NCBI GenBank assembly: GCA_934486735.1
Contig: CAKSQL010000014.1
Span: forward strand, 1-59,764
Source of the DNA: an uncultured Clostridia bacterium
GTDB lineage: Bacteria; Bacillota; Clostridia; UBA1381
Direction of reading: 5' to 3'
DNA length: 59,764 nt
Part shown: one piece after another, positions 34,528 through 42,530 of the stretch
Numbering within the stretch: position 1 is the stretch's first letter
Layout of the letters: every line of letters starts with the position of its first letter
Translations under genes and position numbers: made by a program
The notes under the pieces: generated by a model
What the model was told of the DNA's origin: nothing
The model's database searches: none
Seen by the model: only the letters and a program-made list of their open reading frames with translations

Positions 34528-35459
34528 ATCTTATCCCCTCCGCTCATGATGAAGTTTTGAGCCGACACAGCGGCAACCGCTCCGTCCGCGGCAGCGGTAA
34601 CGACCTGTCTGAGCGGTGTATCGCGCACATCTCCGGCGGCAAATATGCCCGGAATATTTGTGCGCATAAAACGGTCTGTTTCAATAAATCCGTCCGCATT
34701 TTTTCGTATTTCCGGCGGAACTGCGGCAAGCGACGGTTCTCTGCCTATGGCGATGAACACTCCCGAGCACTCCAGTTCGGACGGCGTGCCGGTGACTGTA
34801 TTTTTAAGCATTACTTCCTTAACCGTTGTATCGCCGCGAATGCTTGTCACAACGGTACTTGTCAGAATCTCGATTTTCTCATTTTCATCAGCTGCATTCC
34901 GAAGTGCGGCAAAGGCGCGGAAATTCTCGCTGCGATTGATCAGATACACTTTTTTGGAAAAGCGTGCAAGGTAGAGCGCGTCCTCAAAAGCTGTATTTCC
35001 TCCGCCGACAACGGCAGTGACCTGCCCTTTGAAAAAGGCTCCGTCACAGGTTGCGCAATACGAAACGCCCGTCCCGGCAAAGCGTTCCTCGCCGTCCGCG
35101 CCGAGCTTTCTTGCCGATGCTCCGGATGCAAAAATTATCGTCTTTGTGCGATACGAATTTTTGCGCGTGAGAACCGTTTTTATATCATCTGCCGCGTTCT
35201 CAACGCTTTTTACTCTTTCACTGCTTATATGCGCGCCAAAGCTCTCCGCCTGCATGCGCATGCGCGCGCCAAGCTCCGTCCCGGACGGATTGTCCGATAC
35301 ACCTGGATAGTTCGCAATTTCATAAGTGTAATTCATCTGACCGCCCGTACCCATACTCTCGAGCACAAGCGTTTTTAAGCCGCCGCGCGCGGCATATACT
35401 GCGGCGGACATTCCTGCAGGTCCTCCGCCGATTATAATCAAGTCGTACATTATACGCAT
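34524..35459 (-). CDS. trxB: Thioredoxin reductase
   Basis: 311 residues, normal size. FAD-binding IIIGGGPAGMSAA (8-20), redox-active Cys135 and Cys138 in SYCATCDGAFF, NADPH-binding VVGGGNTAFEDAL and the FAD-tail GIFAAGDVRDTPLRQVVTAAADG (abridged) are visible. It reduces thioredoxin with NADPH. No thioredoxin gene is nearby. ATG 35459 follows AGGAAAGGA. The stop overlaps the amidohydrolase start. Confidence 0.93.
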   Translation of the reverse strand: MRIMYDLIIIGGGPAGMSAAVYAARGGLKTLVLESMGTGGQMNYTYEIANYPGVSDNPSGTELGARMRMQAESFGAHISSERVKSVENAADDIKTVLTRKNSYRTKTIIFASGASARKLGADGEERFAGTGVSYCATCDGAFFKGQVTAVVGGGNTAFEDALYLARFSKKVYLINRSENFRAFAALRNAADENEKIEILTSTVVTSIRGDTTVKEVMLKNTVTGTPSELECSGVFIAIGREPSLAAVPPEIRKNADGFIETDRFMRTNIPGIFAAGDVRDTPLRQVVTAAADGAVAAVSAQNFIMSGGDKI

Positions 35460-35491
35460 TTCCTTTCCTATAACTAAAAGTTACAATATCA

Positions 35492-36400
35492 TTATTTTTC
35501 GATATTGAGATTTTTTATACGCGTAAGCTTGCGATATTTAAGCGGAGTCATATTCTCCGACTTTTTGAATATATCATTAAACCGCTGCTGCCCCGAAAAT
35601 CCGACCGAAAGCGCAATATCGCCGATCTTCATATCGCTGTTTTCAAGGTAGTCCTTTGCGGCAGTTATTCTTACCCTTAAAAGATAGCTTTTCGGACTTA
35701 TACCAAATTCCTGTTTAAAGGAATGTGCAAAATAGCTTTCGCTGAAAAATATGTAGGACGCAACATCGGAAAGCGTGATATTTTTATTGTAATTGACATC
35801 TATATATTCCTTTGCCGTCTTTAAGAGCTCCTTCATTTTGTGAGAACGCTTTTTAATGCTCTGCTCCCATTCCTCACGTATTGCGCGCGACAGGAGTACA
35901 AAAAGTTCCATCATCAGAATATTTATCATGAAATCGCTCCACATGTTCGACTTGCGGCGTTCGCGCGCTATCTTTTCGAATATCCCGGTAAAATCATTTT
36001 TTCTCGTAAGAATAAGCTTTATATAGCTGAGATCTTCCTCGGTATTCAAAAAGTCGATGAACTCTGTCAGATGCTTATTCTCGTCACCGCCTGCCGATTC
36101 GAATGCAAAGCTGAGAACAAAAAGCTCGCACGCCTCCTCCGAACGAACGGTGACAACATGAGTCTGTCCCGGCTTAATCAAAATCAGCTCATACTGATTA
36201 AGCGGAACATCGGTTCCGTTTACGCAATATATTATATTCCCCTTTTTAACATATACCATTTCGAAATGGTCATGACAGTTCGGGCGCATCTCCCATGTGC
36301 GGTCGTGAATACGTTCTATCGATTTCACAATTGCAGGGAAAAATTTCTGACCCGATAAAAAATCCTGCCACGTTCTTGGCAAATTTGTGGTATTGTTCAT
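35492..36400 (-). CDS. AraC-family transcriptional regulator
   Basis: 302 residues. An N-terminal cupin-like ligand domain (about 30-130: HFEMVYVKKGNIIYCVNG, LILIKPGQTHVV) and a C-terminal double HTH of AraC/XylS type (about 195-298: ITLSDVASYIFFSESYFAHSFKQEFGISP, shown in part, and IGDIALSVGFSGQQRFNDIFKK). Such regulators usually sense sugars. Its -35/-10 overlap the control region of the divergent rodA-like gene, and it is 32 bp upstream of trxB on the same strand. The nearby GH78 gene is a plausible target but this is only inference. Confidence 0.88.
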   Translation of the reverse strand: MNNTTNLPRTWQDFLSGQKFFPAIVKSIERIHDRTWEMRPNCHDHFEMVYVKKGNIIYCVNGTDVPLNQYELILIKPGQTHVVTVRSEEACELFVLSFAFESAGGDENKHLTEFIDFLNTEEDLSYIKLILTRKNDFTGIFEKIARERRKSNMWSDFMINILMMELFVLLSRAIREEWEQSIKKRSHKMKELLKTAKEYIDVNYNKNITLSDVASYIFFSESYFAHSFKQEFGISPKSYLLRVRITAAKDYLENSDMKIGDIALSVGFSGQQRFNDIFKKSENMTPLKYRKLTRIKNLNIEK

Positions 36401-36423
36401 TTGTTAAGCCCCCTTTTATTACT

Positions 36424-36452
36424 ATTATACCTATTTTTTTTCGATTCGTCTA
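36424..36452 (-). promoter_or_regulatory. Promoter for the AraC-family gene
   Basis: Minus strand TAGACG (36452-36447), 17 bases, TATAAT (36429-36424), divergent from the rodA promoter 9 bp away. Confidence 0.6.
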
Positions 36453-36460
36453 TATTTTCA

Positions 36461-36489
36461 TTGAAAAAAGATTAAAATTATAGTATAAT
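36461..36489 (+). promoter_or_regulatory. Promoter for the rodA-tyrA-folE unit
   Basis: TTGAAA (36461-36466), 17 bases, TATAAT (36484-36489). Confidence 0.65.
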
Positions 36490-36548
36490 CAAGATAGAAA
36501 ACGTTAAAAAACAGGTAATTATTAACTAAAGAGTGGAGTGACAGTGAT

Positions 36549-37649
36549 ATGAAGTACAGTCACGCTGTGCGAAAAACTATAAATCAGACGGACAAGCCGC
36601 TGTTTTTTGCCATGATTTTGGCATGTCTTGTCGGATTGGCGGCAATATACAGTGCAACGCTTTCGTTCGAAAGCCTTACAAATGTGATAGTCCAGTCGGC
36701 GAGCTTTGCCATAGGGCTTTTTGCGGTCTGGCTTTTGAACAAGGTGGACTACGACCAATACGGATATCTTGCAAAGTACATTTATATCGCATGTGCGGCA
36801 CTGCTTATACTCGTTCTGATTGTGGGAAAATCGGGAGACTGGGGCGCGCAAAGCTGGATAAGAATAGGCCCTGTCGGGATTCAGCCGTCCGAAATTGCAA
36901 AGGTCGGATTTATCCTCACCTTTTCTTACCATCTGACACAGGTGGAGGACAGGATAAACAAGCCGCTTGTGCTTTTGGGACTTTTGGCACACATCGGGAT
37001 ATTGGTATTTTTGATAATGTTACAGCCCGATGCCGGAAGTGCGATGGTGTTCGGATTTATATTTATAACGCTTGTTTTTGCTGCCGGAATTTCATATAAA
37101 TATGTCCTCGGCGCGGCAGGTCTCGGGGCATTGTCGCTGCCGCTTATATATTTCTTTGCCCTGAGCAAATTTCAAAAGCAGCGAATACAGGTCTTTTTCA
37201 ATCCCGACCTGGACAAGCTTGGCAGCGGCTACAACGTTATTCAGTCGAAAATCGCGGTCGGCTCGGGCGAGCTTTACGGCAAGGGGTACTTAAACGGCAC
37301 GCAGAATCAGCTTGGCATACTGCCGACAAAGCACACCGACTTTATCTTCAGCACAATTGCCGAAGAATGGGGCTTTGTCGGCGCAGTGCTCGTTGTGCTG
37401 CTCCTGTTCTTTATCATATTCAGATGCATAAGAGCGTCTAAAAACGCAAATTCGTCCTATGGCAGATATATCTGTCTCGGGGTCGCTGCAATGCTGATTT
37501 TCCACACCTTTGAAAATATAGGCATGTGTATAGGAATTATGCCGGTTACGGGAATACCGCTGCCCTTTATAAGCTACGGCGGAACGTCGCTTATAACAAA
37601 TATGGCTGCGATAGGAATTGTACTCAGCGTTACAAGGCGAAAATTTTAA
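36549..37649 (+). CDS. SEDS-family peptidoglycan polymerase (RodA/FtsW/SpoVE)
   Basis: 366 residues with about ten membrane helices. Conserved family segments include WIRIGPVGIQPSEIAK, QPDAGSAMVFGFIFI, GSGELYGKGYLNGTQ, LPTKHTDFIFSTIAEEWGF and the C-terminal GIPLPFISYGGTSLI. SEDS proteins polymerise lipid II with a class B PBP. The order of motifs and short N-terminus favour RodA, but SpoVE or FtsW cannot be excluded; no mre or div genes are near. It heads an apparent operon with tyrA (21 bp gap) and folE. Confidence 0.9.
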   Translation: MKYSHAVRKTINQTDKPLFFAMILACLVGLAAIYSATLSFESLTNVIVQSASFAIGLFAVWLLNKVDYDQYGYLAKYIYIACAALLILVLIVGKSGDWGAQSWIRIGPVGIQPSEIAKVGFILTFSYHLTQVEDRINKPLVLLGLLAHIGILVFLIMLQPDAGSAMVFGFIFITLVFAAGISYKYVLGAAGLGALSLPLIYFFALSKFQKQRIQVFFNPDLDKLGSGYNVIQSKIAVGSGELYGKGYLNGTQNQLGILPTKHTDFIFSTIAEEWGFVGAVLVVLLLFFIIFRCIRASKNANSSYGRYICLGVAAMLIFHTFENIGMCIGIMPVTGIPLPFISYGGTSLITNMAAIGIVLSVTRRKF

Positions 37650-37670
37650 ATTTCGGAAAGGACTATAATT

Positions 37671-38504
37671 ATGATTACTGCAGTTGTTGGATTGGGACTT
37701 ATAGGCGGCTCGGTCGCAAGGCGGCTCCGCGGCTTTCACGATACAAAGATAATAGGTATAGACACAAGCGGCGAGACGCTCAGAATGGCAAAATCGGACG
37801 GAGTTATCGACCGCGCCGAGACAAGCGGCGAATATGTATCCGACGCGGATTTGATTATACTTTGTCTTTATCCCGAGGCGAATGTGAATTTTGTAAAAAA
37901 ATATGCGCCGATTATGAAAAAAGGCGCGGTTATTACCGATGTTTCGGGCGTTAAGCAATATGTGGTCGACAACATACAAAAATATCTTCCCGACGGGCTC
38001 GACTTTGTTGGCGGACACCCAATGGCAGGGCGCGAGGTCGGCGGATATCAAAACTCGGACGATACGCTTTTTAACGGAGCGTCGTATCTGATAACTCCAA
38101 CAGAAAAAAATAAGCCCGAATCAATTGCACTTATACGAGAATTGGCAAGCCATATCGGCTGCGCCCATATAATAACCACCACCCCGTCCGAGCATGACGC
38201 GGTCATTGCATACACCAGTCAGCTTATGCATGTTGTAGCGGTTGCACTCTGCGACAATCCGATGATAGAGCGTTCGACATATTTCAGCGCCGGGAGCTTA
38301 AGAGACTGCACAAGGGTCGCTGTCATAAACGAAAAAATGTGGAGTGAGCTTTTTTTGGAAAACAAGGAATCGCTTGCGGCACGTATAAGCGAAATGCAGG
38401 AAAGTCTGGGCAGAATCAAAACCGCGCTGGAAAACGGCGACCGCACGGAACTGGAACGGCTTATGCGCTCGGGCGCGGAGAAAAAGCTAAAGTGGCTTAT
38501 GTAA
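37671..38504 (+). CDS. tyrA: Prephenate dehydrogenase
   Basis: 277 residues. NAD-binding GLGLIGGSVARRL (7-19), GGHPMAGREVGG near residue 120, and the helical C-terminal dimer domain (HDAVIAYTSQLMHVVA). It oxidatively decarboxylates prephenate to 4-hydroxyphenylpyruvate for tyrosine. No ACT or chorismate mutase domain is fused. It follows the SEDS gene by 21 bp and folE follows by 14 bp. Confidence 0.92.
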   Translation: MITAVVGLGLIGGSVARRLRGFHDTKIIGIDTSGETLRMAKSDGVIDRAETSGEYVSDADLIILCLYPEANVNFVKKYAPIMKKGAVITDVSGVKQYVVDNIQKYLPDGLDFVGGHPMAGREVGGYQNSDDTLFNGASYLITPTEKNKPESIALIRELASHIGCAHIITTTPSEHDAVIAYTSQLMHVVAVALCDNPMIERSTYFSAGSLRDCTRVAVINEKMWSELFLENKESLAARISEMQESLGRIKTALENGDRTELERLMRSGAEKKLKWLM

Positions 38505-38518
38505 ACGGAGGAATTACA

Positions 38519-39097
38519 TTGAAAAAGGAATTTAATCAGGAAAGAATACAATATTTGATAAAGGAGCTTTTGAAAGAGCTTGGCGACGACCCCGAGCGCG
38601 AGGGACTGCGCGAAACTCCGGCAAGAGTGGCGCGAATGTACGCCGAAGTGCTTGAGGGAATGAGATACTCGAACGATGAAATTGCCGAAATGTTCGACAA
38701 ATGCTTTGAAAGCGAGGGTTCGCACGACCTGGTTTTGGTTAAGGACATTGAAGTGTTCAGCTACTGCGAGCATCACATGGCGCTCATGTACAATATGAAA
38801 GTGCATGTCGGATATATTCCAAAGGACAGGATAATCGGTCTTTCGAAAATTGCGCGCATATGCGATATGGCTGCAAAGCGGCTTCAGCTCCAGGAAAGAC
38901 TCGGTTGCGACATTGCCGAAATTATGCAAAAGGTGTTGAAAACCGAGGACGTTATAGTCATAATCGAGGGCGAGCACAGCTGCATGACGGCGCGCGGAAT
39001 AAAATCCGGGAACGCCAAAACCAGAACCGCCGCTATAAGAGGTCTGTTCGATGTTGACCATCAGCTTCGCAGCGAGGTCTATTCTCTGTTGAAATAG
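38519..39097 (+). CDS. folE: GTP cyclohydrolase I, TTG start
   Basis: 192 residues. Opens the purine ring of GTP to form 7,8-dihydroneopterin triphosphate for folate or queuosine-type pathways. The zinc ligands Cys83 and His86 (SYCEHH) and Cys155 (GEHSCMTARG) are in place, with GLSKIARICD between. The best start is TTG 38519, 7 nt after GGAGG; an in-frame GTG at 38492 lies inside tyrA and lacks a site. The gene ends before the inverted repeat at 39155, which could be its terminator. Confidence 0.92.
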   Translation: MKKEFNQERIQYLIKELLKELGDDPEREGLRETPARVARMYAEVLEGMRYSNDEIAEMFDKCFESEGSHDLVLVKDIEVFSYCEHHMALMYNMKVHVGYIPKDRIIGLSKIARICDMAAKRLQLQERLGCDIAEIMQKVLKTEDVIVIIEGEHSCMTARGIKSGNAKTRTAAIRGLFDVDHQLRSEVYSLLK

Positions 39098-39154
39098 AAT
39101 ATATTATATATATCCATATTATATCAAATACACAAAAATTGTTAAATTTATTTA

Positions 39155-39205
39155 AAAAACCTTGTAAAAATTAAAGTCATATGCTATAATTTTTACAAGG
39201 TTTTT
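39155..39205. promoter_or_regulatory. Inverted repeat containing the hydrogenase-like operon promoter
   Basis: Perfect 19-bp arms (39155-39173 and 39187-39205) enclose 13 bases. The left arm holds the -35 TTGTAA (39162-39167), the right arm the -10 TATAAT (39185-39190), spacing 17. As RNA made from folE it would be a hairpin followed by T-rich sequence, so it may serve as terminator for folE, operator, and promoter at once. Confidence 0.7.
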
Positions 39206-39227
39206 ATACGAAAGGAAGATGCTGCCA

Positions 39228-39581
39228 ATGAAACTGCAAGAAGTAAAGGATATATTAAATGCCAAGGTTTTGACAGAGGATGCCTGTCTTGAAAACGAAG
39301 TGAACTCCGCCTGCGGCTGCGACCTTATGAGCGATGTGCTTGCATTTGTCAAGGACAAGGCGCTGCTTTTGACCGGACTTATGAATCCGCAGGTTGTAAG
39401 GACGGCCGAGATGATGGACATTTCCACCATTGTATTTGTGCGCGGAAAAAAGCCCGACGATGCACTCATCAAGCTTGCCGAATCAAAGGATATAGTGCTG
39501 ATGAGTACCGATTATCCGCTCTATGTCTCCTGCGGAAAGCTTTACAAAAACGGACTTATCGGCAAGGGAGGAATGTCGTAA
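39228..39581 (+). CDS. DRTGG-domain protein
   Basis: 117 residues, entirely a DRTGG-like fold (named after a motif, here not literally preserved): VKDILNAKVLTED, LMSDVLAFVKDKALLLTGL and STDYPLYVSCGKLYKNGL. DRTGG domains occur in regulatory and phosphotransacetylase proteins and are common next to [FeFe]-hydrogenase-like sensor genes; their ligand is unknown. ATG 39228 gives a spacing of 10 nt from AAAGGAAG; ATG 39219 would be too close. The stop overlaps the next start (TAATG), so it is coupled to the ATPase gene. Confidence 0.75.
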   Translation: MKLQEVKDILNAKVLTEDACLENEVNSACGCDLMSDVLAFVKDKALLLTGLMNPQVVRTAEMMDISTIVFVRGKKPDDALIKLAESKDIVLMSTDYPLYVSCGKLYKNGLIGKGGMS

Positions 39582-40003
39582 TGGAACCGATTTGTTTGCA
39601 TTATGATGTCGACGGCACCGACTTCACCCTTGCAGGCGAAAATTCGAGCAAGGTGAAAAAAATGCTCAACAAGCTCGGCTTTGACCCCGAGGCGGTGAGA
39701 AAAACCGCCATAGCAATGTACGAGGGTGAAATAAATATGGTTATCCACGCCAACGGCGGATCGATAGATGTTGAAATTTCGCCCAAGAAAATCGTTGCGG
39801 TGCTCAAAGATACCGGGCCGGGAATAAAGGACGTGGAGCAGGCAATGCGCGAGGGATTCTCGACGGCGAGCAATCAGGTTCGTGAACTTGGTTTCGGCGC
39901 GGGAATGGGACTTCCGAATATGAAAAAGTATTCGGACGATATGAAAATCGACACAAAAATCGGCGAGGGAACAACGGTTACACTCACAATAAATGTGGGA
40001 TAA
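39581..40003 (+). CDS. GHKL ATPase, RsbT/SpoIIAB-like serine kinase or anti-sigma type
   Basis: 140 residues with the GHKL nucleotide-binding fold only: N-box AMYEGEINMVIHANGG (about 46-61), G1 box KDTGPGIKDVEQ, G2-type GFGAGMGLPNMKKY and C-terminal GTTVTLTINV. No HPt or transmembrane part. Proteins of this sort phosphorylate anti-sigma antagonists or act as kinases in partner-switching modules. Between the DRTGG gene and the hydrogenase-like gene, it is the likely output of an H2- or redox-sensing system; no sigma factor or phosphatase partner is seen nearby. Confidence 0.8.
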   Translation: MEPICLHYDVDGTDFTLAGENSSKVKKMLNKLGFDPEAVRKTAIAMYEGEINMVIHANGGSIDVEISPKKIVAVLKDTGPGIKDVEQAMREGFSTASNQVRELGFGAGMGLPNMKKYSDDMKIDTKIGEGTTVTLTINVG

Positions 40004-40037
40004 AATCAATAGATTTGCAGATAAGGAAGTGAGGAGT

Positions 40038-41339
40038 GTGGAAAAAGGATGTCATTCGGTACGGCTTAAAAAAAGCGTCTGCACGGGCTGCACAAACTGT
40101 CTTAAGCAATGCCCGACCCAGGCAATAAGAGTGCAGAACGGAAAAGCGAAAATCCTGTCCGAAAGGTGCATAGACTGCGGCGAATGTATAAGAGTCTGTC
40201 CGCACCACGCAAAGCAGGCTGTTACCGACGGAATTGAAATACTGGACGGATACAAATACAAAATAGCACTGGCGGCTCCTGCCTTTTACGGTCAGTTCTC
40301 AAAAGCGGACAAAATCGATTTGATGCTTTCGTCCTTGAAAAAAATCGGATTTGACGAGGTTTTTGAAGTCGCAAAGGGCGCGGAAATAATAAGCAGCACC
40401 ACGCGCGGGCTTTTGGACTCGGGCGAGCTTTTAAAGCCGTCCATTTCGTCCGCCTGCCCGGCGGTAATCAAGCTTATCGCGATACGCTTTCCGAATTTAA
40501 TCGGGAATATAATTCCGCTCCGCTCGCCCATGGAGGTTGCGGCGGAGCTGGCGCGGAATGAGGCTGTGCAAAAAACGGGTCTGCTGCCCGGGGATATCGG
40601 AATATTTTTTATAAGCCCCTGCGCCGCAAAAGCAACAGTAGTGAAATACGGCTCGACCGAGGAAAAATCGCAGGTTGACGGAGTTATCGCTATGAAAGAC
40701 ATATATCTGAAAATGGCGCACACAATAAGCAGGCTTTCGGAAGAAGAAACAGAGAAAATCCAAAGAGCCGGAGCGGAGGGAATCCTTTGGGCAACAGCAG
40801 GCGGAGAGGCGCGTGCCTCGCACGCCGACAAATGTGTCGCTGTGGACGGGATTCACGATGTGATACGTGTTTTGGAGGCAATTGAGGACGGAAAGCTGCG
40901 CGACATCGAATATGTGGAGGCGCTCGCCTGCACCGGCGGCTGTGTCGGCGGTCCTTTGGTCGCGGAGAACAACTTTGTTGCAAACTCGCGGATAAAGAGA
41001 ATTTCAAAGGAATTGCCGGAAAATTTTGAAAGTTCGGGCGACAACATAAACACATTTTGGGAGCATCCGGTGGTATATCGTTCGGTTATGCACCTGGACG
41101 ACGACATTCAAAAAGCAATGGAAAAGATTGTCGAAATGGAAAAGATATACGAGCGGCTGCCCAAGCTCGACTGCGGCTCATGCGGCTCACCGAGCTGCCG
41201 TGACCTTGCCGAGGACATAGTCCGCGGTTTTGCGGACGAAACCGACTGCATATTTATTCTGAGAGAACGAATAAGCGCTCTTGCACACCAAATGGTGGAG
41301 CTTGACAAGAAATGCACCAAAAACAACAATGATAATTGA
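40038..41339 (+). CDS. [FeFe]-hydrogenase-like sensory protein (HydS type)
   Basis: 433 residues. Two 4Fe-4S ferredoxin motifs (Cys15/18/21/25 and 44/47/50/54) precede an H-cluster domain with all four ligands: Cys140 in ISSACPAV, Cys195 in ISPCAAKAT, Cys298 and Cys302 in ALACTGGCVGG. The residue before Cys140 is Ala139, where catalytic hydrogenases have the proton-relay Cys; Ala there is typical of sensory group C enzymes. A C-terminal FeS motif (Cys379, 382, 387, 404) and a short helix follow, but no PAS domain. GTG 40038 is preferred by homologue starts and AAGGAAG; ATG 39993 is possible. Maturases HydEFG are not in the window. Confidence 0.85.
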   Translation: MEKGCHSVRLKKSVCTGCTNCLKQCPTQAIRVQNGKAKILSERCIDCGECIRVCPHHAKQAVTDGIEILDGYKYKIALAAPAFYGQFSKADKIDLMLSSLKKIGFDEVFEVAKGAEIISSTTRGLLDSGELLKPSISSACPAVIKLIAIRFPNLIGNIIPLRSPMEVAAELARNEAVQKTGLLPGDIGIFFISPCAAKATVVKYGSTEEKSQVDGVIAMKDIYLKMAHTISRLSEEETEKIQRAGAEGILWATAGGEARASHADKCVAVDGIHDVIRVLEAIEDGKLRDIEYVEALACTGGCVGGPLVAENNFVANSRIKRISKELPENFESSGDNINTFWEHPVVYRSVMHLDDDIQKAMEKIVEMEKIYERLPKLDCGSCGSPSCRDLAEDIVRGFADETDCIFILRERISALAHQMVELDKKCTKNNNDN

Positions 41340-41372
41340 TACAACAATTACGACACGAAAGGAAAATTTTTA

Positions 41373-42329
41373 ATGAAAAAAAATGTCTACATATCCGCAT
41401 GCGACAAAGACGAAGGAATATATCACTACAAGCTGAGCGTGGACGGAAGTGTGAAATTCTGCAAAAAATATGTACTCGACCGCCCGATGTACGCAGTTGT
41501 TTCGAATCAAAAGCTGTATGTTATTTTAAGATGTCCGTTTGACAATGACGAAAGCGGAATCCTGCACTTTGACATCGCGCCCGACGGTAGTTTGGAAAAT
41601 CCGAGCGAGCCTGTTTCGACCGGCGGCGTTGTCGCATGCCACCTTTTTGCCGACAATGACGATGTGTATATAGTAAACTATCTGTCGGGAAATGTTATGA
41701 AACTGCCCGATACAATCGACACGCACACCGGTTCGGGTCCGGACAAGGTCAGACAGGATATGCCCCACACGCATTTTGTGGGAGAAACTCCCGACAAAAA
41801 ATACATTTGCGTCACCGATTTGGGACTTGACAGGATATTTTTCTATGACCGCGGCTTAAATCAAAAATTTTCGGTCGAGGTTGAAAAAAGCTTCGGTGCG
41901 CGGCATCTTGCCTTTTCCGCCGACGGGAAATACATGTACTGCGTAAACGAGATGAAATCCTCGGTCAGCGTTTTTGAGTATAAAGAAAAGGATACAAGGC
42001 TTATAAAGACCTATCCGGCAATTCCGTCGGATTTTAAGGAAAAGAACCTTGCCGCCGCGATACGGATAAAGGATGACAGACTCTATGCCTCAAACCGCGG
42101 TTACGACTCAATCGCGGTATTTAAGATAAACGGTGCGGAACTTGAATTTGAAGGACATATAAAAACCGGCAAAGAGCCGAGAGACTTTAACATCGCCGGG
42201 GACATCCTCATATGTGCCGACATGGCGGACGGGGACGTTATCTTCTTCCGGCTCGACGGCGCGAAAGCCGAAAAGCTCCCCGGGAAAATAGATAATTTAA
42301 AAGATCCGCTTTGTGTAACGATATATTAA
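41373..42329 (+). CDS. Beta-propeller lactonase-family protein (YncE/6-phosphogluconolactonase-like)
   Basis: 318 residues of repeating four-strand blades, such as PDKKYICVTDLGLDRIFFYD (141-160 region), SADGKYMYCVNEMKSSVSVF and KEPRDFNIAGDILICADMADG, typical of seven-bladed lactonase-type propellers. No signal peptide. Some members hydrolyse 6-phosphogluconolactone, many have no known role. It lies 33 bp after the hydrogenase-like gene and may belong to the same transcript, though the function does not obviously fit. Terminator at 42374. Confidence 0.75.
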   Translation: MKKNVYISACDKDEGIYHYKLSVDGSVKFCKKYVLDRPMYAVVSNQKLYVILRCPFDNDESGILHFDIAPDGSLENPSEPVSTGGVVACHLFADNDDVYIVNYLSGNVMKLPDTIDTHTGSGPDKVRQDMPHTHFVGETPDKKYICVTDLGLDRIFFYDRGLNQKFSVEVEKSFGARHLAFSADGKYMYCVNEMKSSVSVFEYKEKDTRLIKTYPAIPSDFKEKNLAAAIRIKDDRLYASNRGYDSIAVFKINGAELEFEGHIKTGKEPRDFNIAGDILICADMADGDVIFFRLDGAKAEKLPGKIDNLKDPLCVTIY

Positions 42330-42373
42330 AAAATCCAAAACGTAATCCGGTAATTTCATAAAAAAACGCAGGC

Positions 42374-42427
42374 AAGCCGAATCCGAAAGTACACTTGTAC
42401 GGCATCGTGTTCGGCTTTCTTTTTTTA
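42374..42427 (+). terminator. Terminator after the lactonase-like gene
   Basis: AAGCCGAA (42374-42381) pairs with TTCGGCTT (42410-42417), with an inner GTACA-CT-TGTAC hairpin, followed by a long T-run. The same GTACACTTGTAC hairpin tip occurs in the murI upstream region at 11853. Confidence 0.8.
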
Positions 42428-42530
42428 ACTTTTTTCCAAAATTTTTATACAAATCAAAATTTTCATATTTTATTCCGCGTCGTTCATGGACATAATAAAG
42501 ACATAATAAAAAGAAAAGGGTCAAAAAATT

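Noticed and set aside
39139..39159. A possible Rex-type operator (TTGTTAA...TTAAAAA)
   Set aside because: The half-sites have 6 rather than 4 bases between them and the right half is imperfect.
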